Numbered from the stretch's first letter, positions 49,131 to 60,603 are shown. The stretch: DNA of 64,000 bases from Sisyra terminalis (GCA_958496175.1 OY292278.1:44020001-44084000); one strand, 5' to 3'. A program made the numbers and translations. Notes: generated by a model not told the origin, from the letters alone.

Positions 49131-49502
49131 CAGAGCTCCCCAAACTTTTTTGTGTCGTAGACCCCTTGCCATATTTTTCCGTGTTGGGTAGACCCCCTAC
49201 TTACCTGATATTGATTTCCTGTAAATTTCTAACTGCAGTGATGTTTAGTATTAAAACCTTAAAGTAAAAACATAGGTACTTTTATAACTTCATAGGTACT
49301 TTAATAAATAATGTATATGTCTTGCTAATATAAGATAGTATGATGTAAGTAAATAGGTACTATCAGTGTATGTGTTGAGATCCACTATCGTGGACCCCCA
49401 TTTTCATTTCATGGATCCCCAAATTTTTTTTCGCTGACGTAGACCCCTTGCAGGTTGTCATAGACCCTTAGGGGTCGATATAGACCACTTTGGGAATCAC
49501 TG
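49131..49502. mobile_element. Non-autonomous hAT-like element, 372 bp, perfect 8 bp target duplication
   Basis: The element begins CAGAGCTCCCCAAACTTTTT and ends with CACTTTGGGAATCACTG, giving CAG.G.TCCCAAA-type TIRs. It is flanked on both sides by ATCTAGAC (49123-49130 and 49503-49510). An 8 bp duplication with CAG...CTG ends is diagnostic of the hAT superfamily. The interior repeats GTAGACCCC/TAGACCCCTTG motifs and contains no transposase. Confidence 0.9.
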
Positions 49503-49519
49503 ATCTAGACTCATGAAAA

Positions 49520-51560
49520 ATAGGGTTGAAAATTTGAATTCTTGATTTTTTTGGGTGAGAATTTTTTCTTCCAACGGCATCTCTATCACTGATGAGATTC
49601 CTTCAGTCAGGGGTGGTTCTTATATATTCATTCTATAAATATTCTATAAATTCTACAAAATTGAATATTTGTTAACAATAGTAAGACGAATTTAGCCTTA
49701 AAGCCTTAATCAAGTCTTCAGCCCATGAAATTCCTCAAACTTTTTTAAAATAATGGCTAAAATATTGAAAACTTTTGTACTAAAAATGTCTTTAGTATAT
49801 CTAAATCTAATACCGGGAGATATAGATTAATGTATACGTATAACCGGGTTGGATTGAAGGAAAACGAGCTTTGAGAAGAAAAAGGACTTCCTACTGGAAA
49901 ATCCTAGGAAAAAGCTCTGTACAACTTTTAAAAGTAGGGTCGAAAATTCGAATTCTTAATTTTCTTGGGTTATAATTCTTTCTTCCAACGTCATTTATCA
50001 CTGGCGAGATTCCTTCAATCTGGGTGGTTTTTTTTTATTAATTCTATAAATATTCTGTCTAAAAAAATGAATATTTATTAACAATACTAAGAAAAATTTT
50101 TCAGTCCGTGAAATTCATGAAACTTTTATGAAATATTGGCTAAAGTAGTGAAAACCTTTGTATTATTTAAAAAATGTCTTTAGTATATCTAAATCTAATA
50201 CCGGGAAATATAGTTTTAATATATACGTACAACCAGATCGGATTGAAGGAAAACAAGCTCTGGAAAAAATCCTAGAAAAAAACACTGTAGAACTTTTTCG
50301 CGCTGCTGTATCAAAAATAAAAATTGTCATGATTATCGCTAATCTTCAAAGTTGAAGAGGAAGAAGAAGTTGATTTTTTTTAGTGGCTTGAGTTTATTTA
50401 GGGGTTGCTCACCCCTGGCTTAACCAACCCGTGAACGAAAGAATATGATTTTGGGAAAAAATTATCAAATTTTGCGATATTATGAACTCTTACAAGCAGG
50501 AGAAAGTCATTAATGAACACTCTTTATTCGCAGAACTTGGGGAACTTTTTTTGGTTCCAATTTACCACTATTACCAACCACAATAAAAATCCTTGATTGA
50601 TAATACTATAAATTTGTTCTACTATACATTCTAAAGTACTATTTCAATCCAATTTGACAAGACTTATAGAAGCTTTTTTTACCCCAAATAAAATTCTGTA
50701 TTCTCAACTGTCTATGATTTTCTATGCTTAATTTTCAAGCTTGTCATCCTAGGTTCCTTCAATAGATGTGTTTTTTTTTTGTATTCCTGCAATATTTATT
50801 ATATAAACATTCATTCTTTAAAAATTAATAGTTGTTAAAAATATTAAGACGAATTTAACATTAACGCCTTAACCACTTCTCCAGCCCGTGAAATTCATCA
50901 AACTTTTATAAAATAATAGCTAAAGTAGTGAAAATTTTTGTATTAAAAAAACTTCCTTAGTTTATATAAATCAATACAGGGAGATATAGTTTTAATATAT
51001 ACGTATAATTGGATCGGATTGAAGGAAAACGAGCTTTGGAAAGAAGGACACCTTAGCTGGAAAATCATAAGAAAAATCACTGATAAACTTTTCCAACCTG
51101 CAGTATCAAAAATAAAAATTGCCATAATGATCGCCAATCTTCAAAGTTGAAGGGACACTAAAAGAAGAGGAAAATGAAGCTGTGGTTCATTATGATAAAT
51201 GTTTAGCCAATCCGTGACCGAAGGAATATGCATTTGGAAAAAAATTATCAAATCTTGCGATATTTTACACTCTTACAAGTAGGAGAAAGGCATTAATAAA
51301 TAGTCTTTACGTATAATGGATTCGCAGAACTTTGCGGACTTTTGGGGACTCCACGAAACTTTTTTGTTCCTCTATATCACTATTACCAACCACTATAAAA
51401 ATCCTTGATTAACGATACTATAAATTTGTTCTACCATACATTCTAAAGTAGGTTCTATTTGAAACCAATTTAGTAAAACTGATCGAAATTTTTCTCCTCC
51501 AAACTAAGCTCTGTATTCTCAATTCTTAATGATTTTCTATGCTAAATTTTCGAGCTTTTA
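49520..51560. repeat. Serial direct duplications, units about 390 bp and 780 bp
   Basis: A block with TTTCTTCCAACG.CATCTC, GTGAAATTC.TCAAACTTTT, GTCTTTAGTATATCTAAATC and GGATTGAAGGAAAACGAGCT appears at about 49560-49890, 49975-50250 and 50880-51040. A second block (AAAAAATTATCAAAT.TTGCG, CTCTTACAAG.AGGAGAAAG, TTACCAACCAC) appears at about 50450-50700 and 51230-51480. Frames 50158-50355 (plus) and 51137-50943 (minus) arise from opposite strands of the repeated unit and are not genes. Confidence 0.8.
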
Positions 51561-52150
51561 AAATATTCTTTTATTAATAAATTGGAAAAAAGCTTTTAGT
51601 AAGTTATTTAATTTCTTGTTTTAATATACAATTCTGTATTCTCAACTCTCTATAATTTTCAATGCTTAATTTTCAAGCTTAATTAAACACGTATCAGTAA
51701 AAAGCTTTCTACTTTAACGTAATAAGTTAAAGTCTAGTTTTCATTAGCTTTAATAACTAAACAACTTAATTAAATGGCAAAAACATGATTCATTCTATCA
51801 GAGATTCCAAGGTACTTTTTTGCAACCAATTTCGTAAAATCAATCGAAACTTTTTCTCCCCCAAACTAAGCTCTGAATTCTTAATTTCTTATGATTTTTT
51901 ATGCTAAATTTTAGAGCTTTTAAAGTACTCTATTATAAATAAATTGGGAAAAAGCTTTCAGTTCTTAGGCTTTTATTTAACTTCAAGTTTTCTATATATA
52001 ATTCTGTTTTTTCAACTCTCTATAATTTTAAAGCTTTGAAATTATGCAATTTATCAGTAAAAAGCTTTCTGCTTTTATGTAACTAGTTAAATTCTAGTTT
52101 TCATTAGCTTTTATAAATAAACAAATTAATTTAGTGCCAAACAAATGATT
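51540..52150. repeat. Direct duplication, unit about 355 bp
   Basis: GAGCTTTTAAA.TA.TCT, CAACTCTCTATAATTTT, ATCAGTAAAAAGCTTTCT and TCTAGTTTTCATTAGCTTT occur in order at about 51550-51760 and 51910-52120. It adjoins, and partly overlaps, the preceding duplicated region. Noncoding. Confidence 0.8.
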
Positions 52151-52624
52151 CGTGGAACTTTGTTGGTTTTTGAACAAAACCGTATGGTTTCCATTAAACT
52201 ATTCCGAGCCCAAAAATTTTAAAAATCCTTGATTTTCGATACTAAAATTCTATTTCTGATTTGTTTCTTATGAATATATGGAAAATAGTATGGAAAAACT
52301 ACTGGAAAATTGCATTTTTCTAAGCTTAAATCTTTGTTCTTAATTCTCCGCAAGAATTTTCCTTAGTATCTTTTCGAGCTTTTAGAAATCGAAAAGGAGC
52401 TTTTAGCTCCTTGTATTCGAATACTAGTACATCAGAGCTTTGGTGACTTCAAACCATACCTACTTCTATGAAAATTTATTCCTAAGAAATTAGGTGAAAC
52501 TTGGCAAAAATTTTTTTTTCTCTCTATTAAAATTTTGCGTGGTAACTTTTCAAGATATCCAGACATTCCAATAAGAACCTATTATTATGTTTTTACGGTT
52601 ATTTATATAATCGGATTCGTAAAA

Positions 52625-52805
52625 CAGGCCACTCACGCTTCGACTTGCAGTCCAACTAGTCGGACTACTAGTTGGATCGCCTAAATGATCCGACTAGTCC
52701 AAATAGACATCCAACTTAAAACTACACCATTTACGGTCCGACTTTAGATCTAACTTCGAAAGTCGGACGACAAGTTGGACTACAACTCGGAGCGTGAATG
52801 GCCTG
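52625..52805. mobile_element. MITE with long imperfect TIRs (181 bp)
   Basis: The left end CAGGCCACTCACGCTTCGAC and the complement of the right end CAGGCCATTCACGCTCCGAG match over about 38 bp. The inside is rich in GTCGGAC/GTCCAAC words that also pair with each other (CTAGTCGGACTACTAG). CAG...CTG ends suggest hAT affinity, but no 8 bp duplication is visible. The element is much less AT-rich than its host DNA. Confidence 0.7.
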
Positions 52806-54006
52806 CTTAAGGATTTGTTTACGGACATAAATCAGTAACACCATTTATTTTTTTACATACTTATAAATTTTAACAACTGTTTTAAATCTTGACTTCCACA
52901 CACTTCCGGTGACAATCAATCACCGCATCTGGAAGGTTCCAGACTGTTCCAGGCATTTCTTGTAGTTTCGAATGATTTCTATCTCTTTCTACTCCACTTT
53001 AGATTCTCTTGGAAAGTGTTCTGAAACGTTTTCCTACTCTTTTCAATCTCATTGTTAGAGCTTTAGAATGTTCCAAGACTGCAACCCTATTAAATTAAAA
53101 TAAGAGTTTTCGAGATTTTAGTAAAATTCTACGGTCCTTTAATTTCATATCTAAATGAACTTCAGTTCAAAAACCCCTACTTCCATCTCCAAACTCAAGA
53201 AAACCAACTAATTGTTTTCTACTTAAAAAACGCCATGTTTACTTAAATCCACCATTGATATCTCCAAAAATTACTACTTCCCAGTGACAGTCATCTATTT
53301 TTTCCACCTATCATTTGTTTAGTCGGACTACTAGTTGGACCGCCTAAATGATCCGACTAGTCCAAGTAGACATCCATTTTCCAACAACACCATTTACGGT
53401 CCGACTTTAAATCTAACTTCGAAAGTCGGACGACAAGTTGGACTACAAGTCGGAGCGTGAATGGTCTGCTTAAGAATTTGTTTACGGACATAAATCAGTA
53501 ACACCATTTATTTTTTTACATACTTATATATTTTAACAATTGTTTTAAATCTTGACTTATTCATAACTTTTCCGGTGACGATCAATCACCATATGTACGT
53601 ACCCATTGCCTGTATCTGGAAGATTCCAGACTGTTCCAGGCACTTCTCGTAGATTTGAATTATTTTTATCTCTTTCTACCCCACTTTAGATTCTCTTGAA
53701 AAGTGTTCTGAAACGTTTTCCTACTCTTTTCAATCTCATTGTTAGAACTTTAGAATGTTCCAAGACTGCAACCTTATTAAAGTAAAATAGGAGTTTTCGA
53801 GATTTTAGTAAAATTCTACGGTCCCTTAATTTCATATCTAAATGAACTTCAGTTCAAAAACCCCTACTTCCACCTCCCAACTCAACAAAACCAACTAATT
53901 GTTTTCTACTTAAAAAACGCCATGTTTACTTAAATCCATCGTTGATATCTCCAAAAATTACTACTTCCCAGTGACAGTCGTCTATTTTTTCCACCTATCA
54001 TTTGTT
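52658..54006. repeat. Recent tandem segmental duplication, unit about 663-686 bp
   Basis: Everything from AGTCGGACTACTAGTTGG at 52658 to CATTTGTTT at 53320 is repeated from 53321 to about 54006, with very few differences (small indels and scattered substitutions; one extra ATGTACGTACC block). The left breakpoint lies inside the MITE, so the second copy starts with a decapitated MITE. This is among the youngest duplications in the window. Confidence 0.9.
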
Positions 54007-55340
54007 TTACTAAAACCAAAAAGAGAGACAAATGAAGAGAGAGAAAAAAAAACACAATCAAATTAATGTGATAATAATTGGAATTGAATTATGTGTAAAG
54101 ACACGCAAGCATCAGGAAAACAATTTTTTTCCAAATTGCCTACGAGGCCACCCTTCTTTCCGCACCATGCCATATCACTCTCGGTATTCCTCCACACAAT
54201 CATCAATTTGGGCGGTTAATGAATTTAAAAAGAAAAAAGAAAAAGAAAGGAAAGCCAAATGGAAAACAGAGATGGCAAACGAAACCGAAACGGACGGATC
54301 GCTTAATAAACGATCTCTAAAAGCCGTTATCAAATAATTTAGTTAAAATTAACTCTCTATTTATTAAACGGATGATAATGACGATAATGATGATGATGAT
54401 GACGTGGTTGACCGGCCAACAATCCAACCATCCATCGCCTCTGATGATCTCATTCCAACCCTTTTACCTCAAATGGCTTCACGAACCAAAGGTATAAAGA
54501 TATATTGGGGATATGTTTATATGAGGAAAGAGAGAAAACAATCGCCTGCTTAAACACTATTAGTTATAGTCGAGCTGAAGCTGTCCAAATTCCTAACCTA
54601 AATGTAGGCGCTATAGTTCTACCATATAGCTATATTTAAATAGATATTGAGTGATTAAGAAGTCCTTAAGCGAAAAAAAAACACATGTGTCCAGTTCACA
54701 CACGGTAGAAGTGAAAACTTCAAAACAGAACTTCAAGATATAGAGACCAATGTAAGATTTTATGAGTAGGATAATTGTAGGGTTTATTTTAAAATTTATT
54801 AACATATATATTACATAAATTTATCCAGAATCCAAATTTGCATTTTCGATAAACAATACGAGAGCTTATAATAATGGAAGTATGAAATAAATCCAGTGGT
54901 GGTAAAGATGCAGGTATCGTTTAATATTTGAAACTATTGTATTTGGACTTCGTTGGAATTATATTTTTCTCGATTGCTTGAAAATACGTGCAGCACAGTA
55001 AAATATTATCATTTGCATTAGAATTTTTAATTATTATCCATAAAAGATCTTCATGTCCTGGACGTTGTGGTTTTAAATTTCGTTGGAATCACAATCGTTC
55101 ACAAAAGGAGCACATATTATGACCGAACATTTTGTTAAACAAATTTTAACGAAATTCTTCATGAGTAACTTTATTTCAACGAAATTGTGAGTACCCAAAG
55201 AATCGGTTGTACATTCATTTGAGTAGCACCTGAAAAACAGTTCGTAATATTATGTGAGATCAGAATTAATTTTAAATTAGCTTTTATTTTATTGAAATTT
55301 CGTGATTAAGGACGAGATATGCGATTAGAAAATATTTAAG
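54007..55340. other. Unique intergenic stretch; purine-rich run and GAT microsatellite
   Basis: 54020-54330 carries a 101-codon plus frame that is mostly A-rich low complexity (KKKEKERK) with no domain, so no gene is called. (GAT)n occurs at about 54370-54400. 54400-54480 (GTGGTTGACCGGCCAACAA) is higher complexity and could be a conserved noncoding element. The minus frame 54805-54611 is not convincing. Confidence 0.4.
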
Positions 55341-55347
55341 TACTTAC

Positions 55348-55474
55348 CAGCATGGTTGTCACTATTTTGCACAGTCGAATCATTAAACGTATAAGAACTA
55401 TTATTTTTCTTATTTAATAACTCTTTTCGGCGTGCCCGAAATTCACGAGCACGTTCTGTTGCACCTTTTGACAT
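55348..55474 (-). CDS. Putative first coding exon of an unidentified gene
   Basis: On the minus strand an ATG (55474) opens 42 stop-free codons starting MSKGATERAREFRARRKELL and ending DSTVQNSDNHA. It is followed by one base and a consensus donor GTAAGTAC (55347). The N-terminal ER.REFRARRKE segment is strongly basic and resembles short basic leaders seen in several insect and transposon-encoded proteins; I cannot assign a family. No acceptor precedes the ATG (the upstream sequence is A-rich), which fits a first exon. No convincing exon 2 was found to the left. It is too short for certainty: start, length and splice donor support it, conservation is untested. Confidence 0.4.
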
Positions 55475-55955
55475 CCTTATAGCCTTGTTTTTTTTACTTT
55501 TTTTTGATTATCATGACAATAATCTTATTAAAATAATTAAATGTTTATGCTCACAATTATAATAAGCAATTTAACACGGTTGTTATTGGTCGATATGAAA
55601 ACCATTCTCAAGTAGCGTAGTACGCAGGCATGTACAACCATAAGAAATACTAATTTTTCTTTCCTCATTCTCTCTCATGTTTAATCTTGTAGAATTTTGT
55701 ATATGTTTCTCTTTTTATTGCCGCTTAAATAAAATTTCAAGTCACAACGGTGCTAAACAAGTTTTCACTTCAAAAAATTTGGTCTCTTTTAATAATGGAG
55801 GCTATATATTTGAATGGAAGTTTGGTAGTGATTCCCAAGGAAAACGGTATCGCCCCTCTTTAAATGTGTGGTAGTGCTATAGATAAATGAAGGGAGTACC
55901 TTAAGGACTGTTAGTTGAACCAAAATTATCTTACTAAGAAGATGATGGTTCATTA

Positions 55956-56904
55956 GACTAAGCCAAAATATTGACTATTTTCTTTTTGTAAAGTATATCG
56001 AAAATATTGTTCAAGGTGACCAAAAAAAAAATTAATATTAATGTTAAGAGGTCTATCATCTTTAATTTCGATTTTTTATTTGTGCTTTCATTTTTACGTC
56101 CATGCTCCCAAACCATCCAGGTAAAAAAAATCATCAGCACATATATTTATAGAAAATTAACTTTCCTAAAAAAATCTCTAGTTGAAAATTTTTGCCAGAC
56201 TCGCCGTTTCCGAATAATCAAGCTTTAAACATTGATTCAATTTTTATATTTCTCTTCTTTATTTTGGAATTTTGTAACTAACGAACAAATAAATATATAG
56301 AAATAAATAATATAGATTCTTAAAGGGAATTTAATGCTCTACAAAAAAGGGCTCTTAACAATTTTACATTAAATCACTTTTTCAAAAGTTATTCACAATT
56401 AAAGTTGAAGGAAAAATTAAATTATGGTTTTTTTCGATGTTGAACCAATTTTGAAAGAGTGATTTTATGTAAAAACGTTAAGAGACCTTTTTTTTAGAGC
56501 ATTAAATTCTCTTCAATAATCTATATTGATTATTTCTATATAATTATTTGTTCGTTAGTTACAAAATTCCAAATAAAGGAGATAAATCAAAAAAAATTAT
56601 CAAAGGTTAAAGCTTGGTTATTCGGAAATGGCGTGTCTGGCAAAAATTTTCAAAAAGATATTTTTTATAGGGAGTTTAATTTTCTATAAATATATGTGCA
56701 GATGATTTTTTTTACCTTGATAGTTTGACAGCATTGACGCAAAAATGAAACCACAAATAAAAAATCGAAATTAAAGATGATAGACCTCTTAATATCAATA
56801 TTAAGAGCTCAAACTTTCCCGATATTTTTTTTTTTTGTCATCTTGAACAATATTTTTGATATACTTTTCAAAAAAAAAAAATAGTCGATTTTTTTGGCTC
56901 AACC
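55956..56904. mobile_element. Large palindromic MITE-like element, copy 2 (about 950 bp)
   Basis: Starts after TA with GACTAAGCCAAAATATTGAC and ends near GATTTTTTTGGCTCAACC, matching the termini at 31255 and 32428. Mirrored blocks include GAGGTCTATCATCTTTAATT, TGCAGATGATTTTTTTTACC and a near-palindromic TTAATATCAATATTAA. The right terminal dinucleotide is eroded. The frames at 56007-56228 and 56140-55958 are inside the arms and not genes. Confidence 0.75.
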
Positions 56905-56909
56905 AAGTG

Positions 56910-57336
56910 GTTCATGTATGATTGAAAATCCCTGGTCCAGAACATATGGAGGATTCATCTTACCTACAGGTCTTTGTTCCTGAAGGTATCCCCAAGAATT
57001 TTGGAACCACCTGTATATCGACACATAGTTAATACTCACACATGCACAATACGAAAAGAAGAAATAAATTGTTCACGAACCATATAATTAGGGCATATTT
57101 AGAGAGCTAATTCCAAAGTGGAAACAACGTTTTAAAATGATGCGATAAGTCGGTCCGTCTGTCCATCTGTCTGAGAAGAGATACGTCCGGACTGACCAAT
57201 GATGATCAGAAAATCAACCACTTAGAAGAAACGAGCAGGACGAACCAAAAAAAAAAAAAAACAAAAAAAAATACCAAAAAGATAATATGGACTAATAAAT
57301 AGGTGTATAATTTGTTTCTGTATGTAAAAGACTTAC
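56910..57336. other. Unique sequence with a short GC-richer patch, no gene
   Basis: 57140-57200 (GTCGGTCCGTCTGTCC, CTGTCTGAGAAGAG) is less AT-rich. 57248-57275 is an A-run. Nothing else is recognised. Confidence 0.4.
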
Positions 57337-57432
57337 CTGAAACAAACAACACATCCGTGGTGGTGGTTCAGCCGAAGAATTAAAGCCAGAAAGAGACCTT
57401 TAAGGTCTGCGTTATTTGATTGTGCCTTTATA
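57337..57432 (-). promoter_or_regulatory. Possible TATA promoter and short noncoding exon with consensus donor
   Basis: On the minus strand TATAAAG (57432-57426) is followed about 30 bp later by the CGCAGACC region (about 57401-57411). A further ~70 bp ends at CAG|GTAAGT (exon end 57337). A TATA box, plausible start and full consensus donor in a unique stretch suggest a small 5' exon. It could be an upstream leader exon of the ems/E5-type gene, or belong to another transcript. There is no expression evidence. Confidence 0.25.
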
Positions 57433-59430
57433 AATATGACAAGCTATAATTTCAATGTTGAAATGAAAAAACGGAGAAAAAGACCAAAACTACCACATTT
57501 CATAAATCGGTGTACCTATACCTATATATAGTACCTACGTCTTGTTTTTTTCAACACCAATCTGGTTTTTTTCTTCAATTCTTCGCCAAAAAAAACAATT
57601 GAACACGATTAAAACAAATGGAGGAAAAAAACAAATTAGAATCGGGATAGGTACCTGAAGAAGTTTGGTGTATACTAATTTATCATTAAATCTGATTCAT
57701 CCGATCTTTAAGAGAAAAAAAAAATAAACATCTACCTAATTCAAATGGTCTTGTAAACATTGATTTTGTGGTTAAATTAATGAACATTTAAAAACAATCA
57801 ATTTAGATATATATATATATAGGTAATATAACAAACGAGCAGCAATTAGAACAAAAGAAGTACAAGTCATTCGATTATATTGTTTCGGATTTTTGGGGCT
57901 AAAAATCAATCATTGTTTATGGTTGATCTTAATGGTCAAGTGAATGACATTTTTTAAGGGCCTAAATGTTTTAGATTGTACATATAGTAGAACCTCTTGC
58001 AACGATGAAAGCCTTGGTTTTCGATATAAATCCCGATAATCACAGATATTAACTTTGAATTAATTTTTAGTAATGATAATAGAAAGGAAAATACGGAGAC
58101 TAAATTAGATTTAAGGAGGAAATTGTAGAAGTTGAATGATTTTTGGACTTTAAACCAAAATTTTCACGATTTTTCGTAAGATTTTCAGGCCAGGGGACTT
58201 ACTTGGAAATTAAGGTATATAACTTGTCTATTTAAAAATTTACTTGTATAAATAAAGTAATTGGTGAAAATGTGGAATAATTCACAAAGTTGTACACTTT
58301 TCTTATTCATATAACACTGTAGTACAAGAAATTATGGTAGGGAAATTGAATGAATATCACTTTGCACCCCAGTTTGTTGATTACCTATCCAACTGTTGAA
58401 TAAATATATTCTTTGCCATTATTACTTCAAGTTATACTTGTGCCTGTTAAAACTATTCATTTTTCTTAGTACTTTTAAAGTCAGAACTCCTTTGAACTAA
58501 AATTTTATTCAAAGCTTTGAATCGATAAGGTCTGGTCTTCAAGTGCTTCAAAGACTAATTCCATGGACTTGGAAAGTTAAAGAGAGAATCTTTGTTAAGC
58601 CACAAATTCAGGATATTGTAAAAGATACTGAATTTGAATTCCAGGAAAATGTCCAATCGCTAGAGGAAAGAAAAAGAAGATTGGGAGGTTTTTAAAGAGG
58701 AAATCTGTGGATTTCCAGGGATACAAAAGATGATAAATTCAGTCAGTAAAAACACTACTGGAAAAAATACCATCAATTTAGATGTAACATGTCTAGTAAA
58801 GTTAATTTCCTTCGCTTTTATCTAATTTTTATTTTAAAATTGCGGAGCTTTCATTGATGAGCTTAGCGAAAAATTCTACCAGGAATGAAGTCATGATTGT
58901 CGATTATTACTGATCTTTGTTGAGGGATGTTTTGGAACTTTGCTACATGGGGCAATTCATGATACCTTACTTTAGTAGTACATGATTCTCTCTAGATACA
59001 TCGATTTGCAATCTATGTAAATTATTCCATACATAACTTTAATGAATAAATATGAAAATAGGCTGAAAATTGTAAATGGTTTTAATTTTAGAGGCACAAA
59101 TATTTCATGTAAAAATATTCGATTTGTTTCAAATCTACTGACATAATATTGTATTAACTATTCAGTATCATAAAAATTAGAGCCAATAAAAATTTTTCCT
59201 TGCCACATTCATTTTCTTCGATCCAAATTTAGTAGGAATGAACTCATCCAATGATGGAAACATTTAAAAATAAATTTTTACCAAAAATTAATCGCATAAT
59301 ACTATCGTTCAAACATATGCACTCACCGAAGTACGAAGAAAGTCATTATTTAATTAATTGATTATTTTGGTCTAAAATATACTTTCAACCCAAAAATCTA
59401 TCACCAGATGAAGCCGCCGTGTCCCTCCCC
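57433..59430. other. AT-rich intergenic, nothing recognised
   Basis: No repeats with partners elsewhere in the window and no coding frame. A short TATATATATATATAGG simple repeat is near 57808-57824. Confidence 0.4.
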
Positions 59431-59434
59431 AATA

Positions 59435-59640
59435 TAAACTTTTCTAAAAAAAAATCTACTTTTTTCATTATAACTTTTGAACTATGTTAGATACAAATAA
59501 AATAGTCATTATAAAAATGAAAGCTGAGAATATTTTTTATACAAAAGTTTCTTTACCAATTTTCCATGCAAGTCTTTGTTTGACCGGAAAATGGTTTCGA
59601 AAGTGCTACTGTCATTTTACATCTACCATTGACAATTGCG
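59435..59640. repeat. Dispersed repeat, third copy (see 4240-4745)
   Basis: ATAACTTTTGAAC.ATG.TAG, ATACAAA.AAAA.AGT.ATTAT, AAGCTGAGAATATTTT and CCGGAAAATGGTTTCGAAAG match 4300-4450 in the same order and orientation. The 69-codon frame 59484-59693 lies in it and is not a gene. Confidence 0.75.
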
Positions 59641-60320
59641 GTCTATTTTTCAGGAATCACGTTAAAAACTTGAGCTTTTTTCAAATTATTTGACCCCAAT
59701 TTTCCCTTTAGTCAGAAACTTTCACACCAAAAAGTTTCCGTTCTTTGGAAAACCCGACAAATTTCCGAAAGCTTCCTTTCAATTAGAAGTATTTGTACTA
59801 ATAAAAACACTAAAAAATTAATGAAAAAATTTGACCCGAAAAATTTTTTTTGTCCATTTTCCGAAGACTTCTTCTCTATTCCTGAAATTTCATTAGTTAC
59901 ATTTTTGAGATCCCCCCACAAGTCCATTACTAATCATGATGGACATCACTTACATCTATGGATCTTATAAAAAAATATTCCAACTTGAAATTTTTAAATT
60001 TCCATACTTTTGACAATCATATATCAATTTGGTCTTTTTTAAATACAAAATTATGGAACTTTTCGGCCATTTATATAGGTGCTAGCAAAAATTTTCAAAT
60101 TTAGAAAAAAGCAATTTGTTTTTCTTACTTTTGTAAGCCATCAGGTGGCTTAAAAGGGAGTAAGACCATCCCTTGTTGATCTTTTTGTTACGTAAGCTTG
60201 ATGTTACAAATTAGATTTTGGAAAATTTAATAATTTCAAAAAGTATATTATTCTGAATAAAAAATATAATTGATAAAGTAAATAGAGGATTTTATATCTT
60301 TCTGAAACGTTTTTTGGATC
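59641..60320. other. AT-rich intergenic, nothing recognised
   Basis: The minus frame 59927-59712 (71 codons) has no domain. Nothing else supportable. Confidence 0.4.
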
Positions 60321-60321
60321 T

Positions 60322-60603
60322 CTAAGAAATTTTATTTGAGTTACAGAAAACCCCAAAAGGGATAGCTTCGGAAGGTATTGTCACCAAATTCGGTTCATCA
60401 ATGTCTTCTTCCACTAACAAATCATGAACATCCTCAATACCCATATCCACAAAATCTTCATCTCCAATAAATTTAGCAATTTTCTGGTGTTGTATAAAAT
60501 TTTCTATTATTCGCTTATCATGTTTTGAACAAAAATATTCTACTAGATGTCGTATTACTGGAAGATCCCCACAATTTATAATTCGTACTAAAGCGAGTTC
60601 GTG
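60322..60603 (-). pseudogene. Unrecognised protein-coding fragment, 93 stop-free codons ending in TAG
   Basis: Between a TAA (60606-60604) and a TAG (60324-60322) the minus strand is open for 93 codons with strikingly protein-like content. Examples are LPVIRHLVEYF, DKRIIENFIQHQKIAKFIGD, an acidic VHDLLVEEDIDEPN and LVTIPSEAIPFGV. Nearby translated AT-rich DNA does not look like this. There is no ATG until codon 54, so it is either an internal-to-last exon (a weak acceptor CGCTTTAG precedes codon RII) or a fragment of a dead gene or transposon. I recognise no domain; the alternating hydrophobic and acidic pattern suggests a helical protein. Its strand is the same as the exon at 55474, but that exon has its own start and lies downstream, so a joint gene is not implied. 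Confidence 0.45.

Noticed and set aside
54032..54337. 101-codon plus-strand frame
   Set aside because: Mostly Lys/Glu low complexity from A-rich DNA, with no domain and no splice or promoter context.
55348..60603. Joining the 60.4 kb fragment and the 55.4 kb exon into one gene
   Set aside because: The downstream exon has its own start codon and no acceptor, and the fragment ends in a stop, so they cannot be consecutive exons of one coding sequence.
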